This document shows positions 58,270 through 64,000 of a stretch of 64,000 bases of DNA, piece after piece (position 1 is the stretch's first letter; each line of letters begins with the position of its first letter). The notes beneath the pieces were generated by a model, which saw only the letters and a list, made by a program, of their open reading frames with translations, did not search any database and had not been told where the DNA came from. Source of the DNA: Lactifluus volemus (Eukaryota; Basidiomycota; Agaricomycetes; Russulales; Russulaceae); assembly GCA_022376515.1 (NCBI GenBank), contig WTXI01000055.1, forward strand, positions 1 to 64,000. The letters run 5' to 3'. The position numbers and the translations under genes are program-made.

Positions 58270-59928
58270 TAGAGCCTAGATACAATAACGCCTTCCCTCA
58301 GCACCGTCGAAATATGTAACACAATTCGGGTAGAAAGGACACTATGTAACACCGCCTGCAACCTAATACAACCAACGAATCCATGAGTGCAGTTACGTGG
58401 TGTTCTCATCACTGATTAACTTACTCTCCTCCCGCTGACCGTAATTTGTGTAATTGTGGATCCTTCGAACACACGTCCATCAGTAAGACTTCTGTGACAG
58501 TCAAGGCTGGACTTACAGAGACTTGCAGATGTAGTCCGATGTTGAAAAACCCAATAACTACATGGAATAGGTTTATATTAGGCCATGAGAACTTGGATAG
58601 GCAGTAAAACTCACGGATCATGAACACAAAGTATATCACCCCTGACCAAGACCGTCAGCCGACTAAAGCAGAATCTAGAACCAAACTGCCAAAACATGAT
58701 ACCATCGATCCAAAGCATGTCCAGCAACTTTGATCTCATTTGTCTCGATGTTGAATTACGGAACGGTATGGTTTTGTACACTGTCAAGACCAACATACCT
58801 GTTGTGTGTCAGCAGGCACAATAGCGACACCAGGGGATCGGATGAACCGGCTTCAAACAGCATTATGAAAAGATATGTTAAAACCCATATACGCCCGACG
58901 ACACCTGACGGGGTTTCACATGGCCCCATGCCCTCGATCTGAATACCAGACGGTGCTACCAGAGAGTACCAACAAGCGCACAGGTTCGAATCGTCAAGTT
59001 GCTGCTGGAAGAGTGAAACAGGACTACTTACGGACAGACGTAGAAATATCGACCGTTACTATCACGAGTCCTGGGATTGCGCAGGCCTGCGGCCATATGA
59101 GTTACTTGATAATAAGAGGTGTTAAGGACCGCCACCGTACCAGGAAGAAAGCAACAAGGGATATCAGCATCCGCCGACTCCTTCCCCATATAGCCCAGGT
59201 CCTCATCATGACAATGACTGGTTGGCTAAGCGGTCGGGTATCAACGGCATGGTGTGAGAGGTACTCACGCTCTGCGGCCATCATAACGACGCCACGTAGA
59301 CCGTCCTTAACCTGGCTCTGCACGATCCCGGGCTAGCCCCGATCATCATCAGTCTGGTTTTAGATGCCTGCTAGTCAACTTAGCCGTACCGGAAGCAAAC
59401 TTAAAATGGCACTTGCAAGCGCTGGATATCGCGCAAATACGAATAGGACGTGGGTCCATGTGATTCTGCCTCGGCGCCAGACGAATTTCAACTGCCTCAG
59501 AGGTGAGTCGGCAAGAAAGTTCCACTGGTGAGCAGAGATGCGCACTTCATCATCGATGGTCAACAGCCAGTCAAAGAACTACCAACACAGGACCGGCTTC
59601 AAGTTAGCTCCCTCGAGAACCGCGCAAAACGTGCCACTTACAACCAGTGTCCCGCTTGCCACTGATCATCACAGATGTTGTTCAGTTGAAGCGCGCACAC
59701 ATACGTCGTCAGCATCATATATCCCACAAGAGCACAAGGGTTTTGTACCTGCAACATGCTAAAGGCAGAAAACCGTGGAAATGGGGAAAAGGATGGCATC
59801 AGCACTCGATTTTCAGACAATTGCAATCTGTAGGTCATAGTACGCACCGAACCAAGCTGCCCATCGGAAAGGCATCGAGTCACGCGGTCTACGGCAGCCG
59901 CGAGGCCACTGTCACTCGAGCTCGACAT
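58270..59928 (-). pseudogene. DUF6533-like membrane protein, copy E
   Basis: It is nearly identical to copy D over its whole length. It starts MSSSSDSGLAAAVDRVTRCL, with FDWLLTIDDE joined across an intron to LKFVWRRGRITWTH, then VLFVFARYPALASAILSLLP, MMRTWAIWGRSRRM and LLDMLWIDGIMFW. A stop occurs after LLPVRLS, before the next block, and the frame changes again later. It is among the best preserved of the five copies. Confidence 0.63.
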
Positions 59929-60449
59929 CGGATTGCAGGTTACAGTGCACCGCGCCAAAATGCACCAGGCAGGCGTGGGTGTTTGTAAGGGGAACTTCCA
60001 GTACAGACGTAGCTTTAATAGCAAGAGCGTAACTATACCAAACAGGCCAGGGGTGGTAGTGGTAGTGATGGAGGCCGGGACAACGATGGTAGCGGTAGTG
60101 GAAGGTCATGAGAATGATACCGCATAATGTGAGAGGAGGCAATTGGATATATGGGAAGTCCACTCCCATTAAGACTGAGTAACAAGTACAACCCACTTGC
60201 AGTGCTAATGAGATCTAAATGTCTTGTGGGTTGCACAGTTACAGATGCACCGGCAGTGGCAAACGTACGACCTCAGGCTGCGATCATTCAGTTGCCTGCG
60301 ATTCCCCGATTCGTATCATTGTCGCGTGAAGTCTACCAAGTCTAGTGCTTCCGCAAAGTGCAGTGAAGCAACTGCAGCCGATTTTGATGTGTGGATACAC
60401 AGTGATCAAGGTTGATACTTTCAACAGCTTTCGACAAATTTTGATGTAT

Positions 60450-62230
60450 CTACAGTGGCAACCGCAGCCCTGTGCATGACGTTATGTAACGGCCGGGCCG
60501 GCTGCCAGTGGGCCGCCCGAGGTCTGGACAAATGGAGTAAATACCGTGACGATGGAGTAATACCGACGTTGTCGTCGGCCACCTTGCTTGCGGACTGTGC
60601 AGGTTGCAAGTAGTGTAATGTATTGAAGAGACAACTTTATTATTTGTACATCAACCACAGTGGAATTTTTTTTGACATGGATTTGGTACAATACCCGTGT
60701 TTCCCACGCCTGTCCGTTTCAGATCTGGATGGGGTAATTCAACAGATCCCGTACCGCAACCGAGAAAATTATATTTAAACCGAAGATCCGCAAGAGCTGA
60801 AGGAGATGAGTAACTTCCTACATCCGACTGGTAGAGCTGTGCTGAAGCTGTTGTCAGGGTCACCTATGCCTTCTCTAAACCTCAGGCTTCAGGCCTCAGG
60901 GTTGATATATTGATAAAGTACCTCGGTAAGGGGCGGGTCCGCCGGGGACTTCGAAAGCCGGTATAAGCGGTATTTCAAAGAGGGAGACCACCAGGCACGT
61001 ACGGTAACTGACGCTCATGCAAAACAGAAGAGGGCTGAGTGAGGCCTCGCCCGGACCAAGGTTAGGCGAGGAGTAGCACTGCTGTTGATGGGCTTGAGGC
61101 GTTTCGGCGTTCGCGGTGGCCCAAAACGACGCGTCAAGAATCGGCTCCATTCCTCAAGTTTTCTATCGCAGTACGTTAGTGGTATGACGTATAAGTAGCC
61201 CCACGGCAAGAAAGCATTGTGTTTCACTGCTGATCGTCGTGATCGCTGCATTGTTGGATCATATGAGGCCTTGTGGACAACACGCCAGAGCCAGATGTAA
61301 CTACCCTGGCATCGTCTCAGTCTTCCTAGGCAGTAGAATCTGGTCTGTCTTCTCCTTGTGCAGCACATCCGTCTGCCCCGACAAGATCATACTTTGATAT
61401 CTCCCCGGACTAGACGAGAAGAGAGTCGATTCTGACACTTCGTGGGGACACATTTAAGCAAGCGCATCTTCGATGTATCGCACATATTGCTGACGTCATA
61501 GGGGAACCTTGAAGAAGGCATAGGGGCTATGGCAGGGGCCCGCGTTGCCTCGCCGATGCCGGTCTCGTCAGAGAAAACACCAACACTTCCGGGAGGATCC
61601 TGGAGGAAGGCTCCATCAGTTTGGCGCCTGCGTACCGCATGTGTGCCTGGGCAAGCAGTTTCTCCCAGGACATCAAACTGCAATTGTAGAAAAGTCCCCA
61701 GTGACATGACTATAAATAGGATGGATCAGGTAGGTCTACGCAAGACTCGGTACCATGTTGCAGTAACGATGGCAATCCGCAGCGCCCCAAGCTGTACGAG
61801 TGTAACGGCACAAGTGTCCGACGACGATGGAACCTGACGATAGGTTCAAGAAAACACTTGAATCAGCTTATCCTCGAGCAAGAACGTGTGATTGTGGTGG
61901 TACTATAGTAAGAACAGGGATTGCACTGAGAAATACCGAAGTTAGAGAGAAAGGGACGGTTGCGCACTTAATCATTGTCGGAGAAAGAGTGTTTGGACAT
62001 GTCAGAGACATCGAACAGCCGAGATCACACGAATCTAAAGATCATTGCAAAAAGAGGAGATTTTGTCGGAATGCGTACCATCATGAATGTGAGGCACTGC
62101 CAGATACTAAGTAAAAAAGGTGTCAGTCCGAGAAGCACAGAGTGGAGTTGTATAAGGGGGCGCGCGGTCGTTCCCACACCAATGTGACACAACGTCACCC
62201 TCGGCACAGCGACGCCTTCAGTTCGGGCTC
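60450..62230. other. Stretch without a recognisable gene
   Basis: Short frames on both strands (for example 61015-61368 minus, 61387-61707 minus and 61529-61837 plus) show no domain, no family motif and no consistent splice chain. The GGCCGGGCCGGCTGCCAGTG block near 60495 is shared with 56840. I see no supportable gene. Confidence 0.4.
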
Positions 62231-62316
62231 CTCTCTGTGAAACTTGCCCGAGTCGAGGAGGAGCCCGAGAGCGTCCTCGCACCGACAGCAATCACCGCGG
62301 CGACGAGACGAGGATC

Positions 62317-62490
62317 TGGGCCTGGTTCGGTATGGACCACCGCTGAGATTCGGGAGTGCATACCGGACATGCTGCGCAATAAGAGGTACGTATTTCTGGC
62401 ATTTTCACAAAGTGGCACTCACCATCGGGACAATAGGAAACTGAGCGGCGCGGCCTCAAGACTGTGGGATGATGTCATTGGGTGACTAAC
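62317..62490 (+). pseudogene. COQ8 3'-end relic 2
   Basis: It codes GPGSVWTTAEIRECIPDMLR, similar to GPGSAWAGVTADIRDRIPVM in COQ8. It then has the retained last intron (GTACGTATTTCTGGCA to GACAATAG) and KLSGAASRLWDDVIG. It is more like relic 1 than like the intact gene, so the relics were probably copied from each other or from a lost paralogue. Confidence 0.8.
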
Positions 62491-62734
62491 AAAATCTATT
62501 GTGAAAAGTATACAGTAGGGACAACCCGACGCGAGAAGCAACTGAAAATTCTATAGTCAAGGGGATAGATGGGATATGGAAATAGGCACTCAAGAGATGG
62601 GAGGGGAGGGATTTCGCGTGAAGCTATTGTGAGTTTTGGCGATCTACTTGAAAGTCAGAAGCAAGCTTAAAGTTCCTTGTGTGCTTTCTTGGCGGGTATG
62701 TGACGTTCGGATTAAATCATGTCGGTGAACGGCC

Positions 62735-62935
62735 TTGGCGGCATCAATCAAACGCATGTAATTAAGATGGGAAGACGCGGAGCACCCCTCAAATTTAAGA
62801 GCGATAGAATACGAGACGTGAATATACAAGCCAAAGCGCAAGCGCTACCAGTAAGGTCCACGCGAGCGAGGCACGCACCATAACTCCATCGCGGAGCACC
62901 TTGAACGGGAAGCCCTCAGCTCGATGACGAAGGTC
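62735..62935 (-). pseudogene. OPI3-type methyltransferase relic next to COQ8 relic 2
   Basis: The minus strand reads HRAEGFPFKVLRD near 62900-62935, then VALALWLVYSRLVFY and SIALKFEGCSASSHLN toward 62760. The conserved GDDFGI part is missing: relative to the 57-kb relic, about 60 bp is deleted around 62927. It ends close to the start of retroelement sequence. Confidence 0.6.
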
Positions 62936-63020
62936 TGGCCGAGACGACGAGCGTGGGAACGAGTGGGGAGGAAGAACCCCCCGGGCCGGAAGATAACTGG
63001 GGTATACCACGTGTCCGTTT

Positions 63021-64000
63021 TGAGAGCGAGCTGTGAAGCACATATCGACGCGCCAACGCCTCATCCCAGCTTTGATGACGGCGGCCGGCTTGTCAGACCA
63101 ACCAGACCACATGGCCACTGCCCTAAGCCAACGCTTCTTCAACCCGCTACCCTCAATTGTCCCAGAGATCTTCCCGGACGACCCACCCCATGCAGAGCCC
63201 CGCCCACATGCTCCCGTTACCATTACGGAGATCGCAGACGCGCTGGGCCCCACAAGCAACAAGTCAGCCCCAGGCCCGTCAGGGCACAACTACAAACTTG
63301 TTAAGTGGGCTTTCGCTGCATCCCCAGAGCGTTTTCAAGCTCTGTTTGAAGCATGCCTACAGGTTGGACACCACCCGCTACATTGGAAATCAGCCACAAT
63401 TGCCGTCGTTCCCAAACCGGGCAAGGAGAACTACAGTCTCCCGAAATGCTACCGCCCAGTGGCCCTCCTTGAGTGTTTAGGGAAGCTCTTGGAGAAGGTA
63501 GTCGCGAAACGACTCACCCACGATATCACCGCCTTAGGCCTCATTCCCACCACCCAATTTGGGGCACGTCCGTTCTCCTCCACGATCGACGCGGGCCTCT
63601 GCCTCACCCACGACGTAGAGATGGCACACGCTCTGGGAGGGGTGTGCGGCACTCTGTTATTTGACATCCAGGGATTCTTCGACAATGTCAACCATGCAAG
63701 ACTCTCAGCCCTAGTCCGCTCACTCGGCTTCTCCCCGCAAATCTGCAAATGGACGTCGTCCTTTCTCCGGGACAGGACTGTTCGTTTACGGTTTAACAAT
63801 TACTCCTCGGAGGACATCGAGCTGGAGATGGGCACGCCGCAAGGCTCCCCCATCTCCCCTATCTTGGCTATTATCTATGCCTCCCCGCTACTTCACCTGG
63901 CTAGATCTTGGGCTAATGCTACCTTCCTCATGTACATTGACGATGGCAACATCTTCGCCAGAGCACCCACATACCACATCCTGGCTCAGAGACTCAAAGA
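63021..64000 (+). mobile_element. Non-LTR retrotransposon reverse transcriptase, partial
   Basis: An open frame runs without a stop from 63024 to the window edge, with the first ATG at 63075. RT motifs appear in order: YRPVALLECLGKLLEKVV, FGARPFSSTIDAGLCLTHDV, LLFDIQGFFDNV (first Asp), MGTPQGSPISPILAIIYASP and FLMYIDDGNIFA (catalytic DD). This is the LINE-type RT of fungal elements whose ORF2 also carries an RNase H. The endonuclease region upstream is missing: a TGA at 63021 closes the frame and OPI3-relic sequence lies just before it. The element is cut by the window end, so whether it is intact 3' is unknown. Confidence 0.87.

Noticed and set aside
58980..59000. tRNA-like B box (GGTTCGAATC), also near 29132, 41492 and 44827 on the opposite strand
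   Set aside because: It lies within DUF6533 copies in all cases, with no matching A box or cloverleaf around it.

Overview
The window looks like nuclear DNA of a filamentous basidiomycete, most likely an Agaricomycete. The genes carry many short introns (about 47-110 bp, GT-AG). The families are typical of mushroom-forming fungi: a C2/NACHT/WD40 NLR-like protein, DUF6533 membrane proteins, S28 serine peptidase, F-box proteins, and a multi-copy trypsin-like hypothetical family. All calls come from reading translations and splice sites by eye; no database was searched.

Layout. 1-3.1 kb: no recognisable gene, but a cluster of strong hairpins. 3.18-5.80 kb: an intact eight-exon phospholipase-D-superfamily gene. 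5.8-9.3 kb: mostly non-coding, with one hairpin and one TATA-like site. 9.32-14.68 kb: an NLR-like gene (C2, NACHT, 14 WD40 repeats) broken by two single-base frameshifts. 15.3-17.7 kb: a decayed S28 peptidase on the minus strand, cut by a 5'-truncated LINE. 18.5 kb: an inverted relic of an NLR C-terminal tail, followed by a polypyrimidine tract. 21.74-23.57 kb: an intact O-fucosyltransferase-like gene flanked by decayed trypsin-like copies.

25-46 kb is a mosaic of duplicated, decayed segments (DUF6533 copies, trypsin-like fragments, repeat modules). It contains a 3.8-kb Tc1/mariner-like transposon with perfect 51-bp terminal inverted repeats, a decayed F-box gene and a poly(A)-tailed retroelement. 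46.45-48.85 kb: an intact ten-exon COQ8 kinase gene. 50.11-51.86 kb: an intact eight-exon auxin-efflux-carrier-type transporter. 52-63 kb: repeated blocks of COQ8 3' ends, OPI3-type methyltransferase relics and inverted DUF6533 copies. From 63.0 kb to the window end: a non-LTR reverse transcriptase.

Functionally, four conserved genes (PLD-like, fucosyltransferase-like, COQ8, AEC transporter) have clean spliced frames whose lengths are exact multiples of three. They sit like islands in fast-decaying accessory DNA. COQ8 acts in mitochondrial coenzyme Q synthesis. The OPI3 relics belong to phosphatidylcholine synthesis, and their repeated tail-to-tail pairing with COQ8 3' ends points to local segmental duplication rather than a joint pathway.
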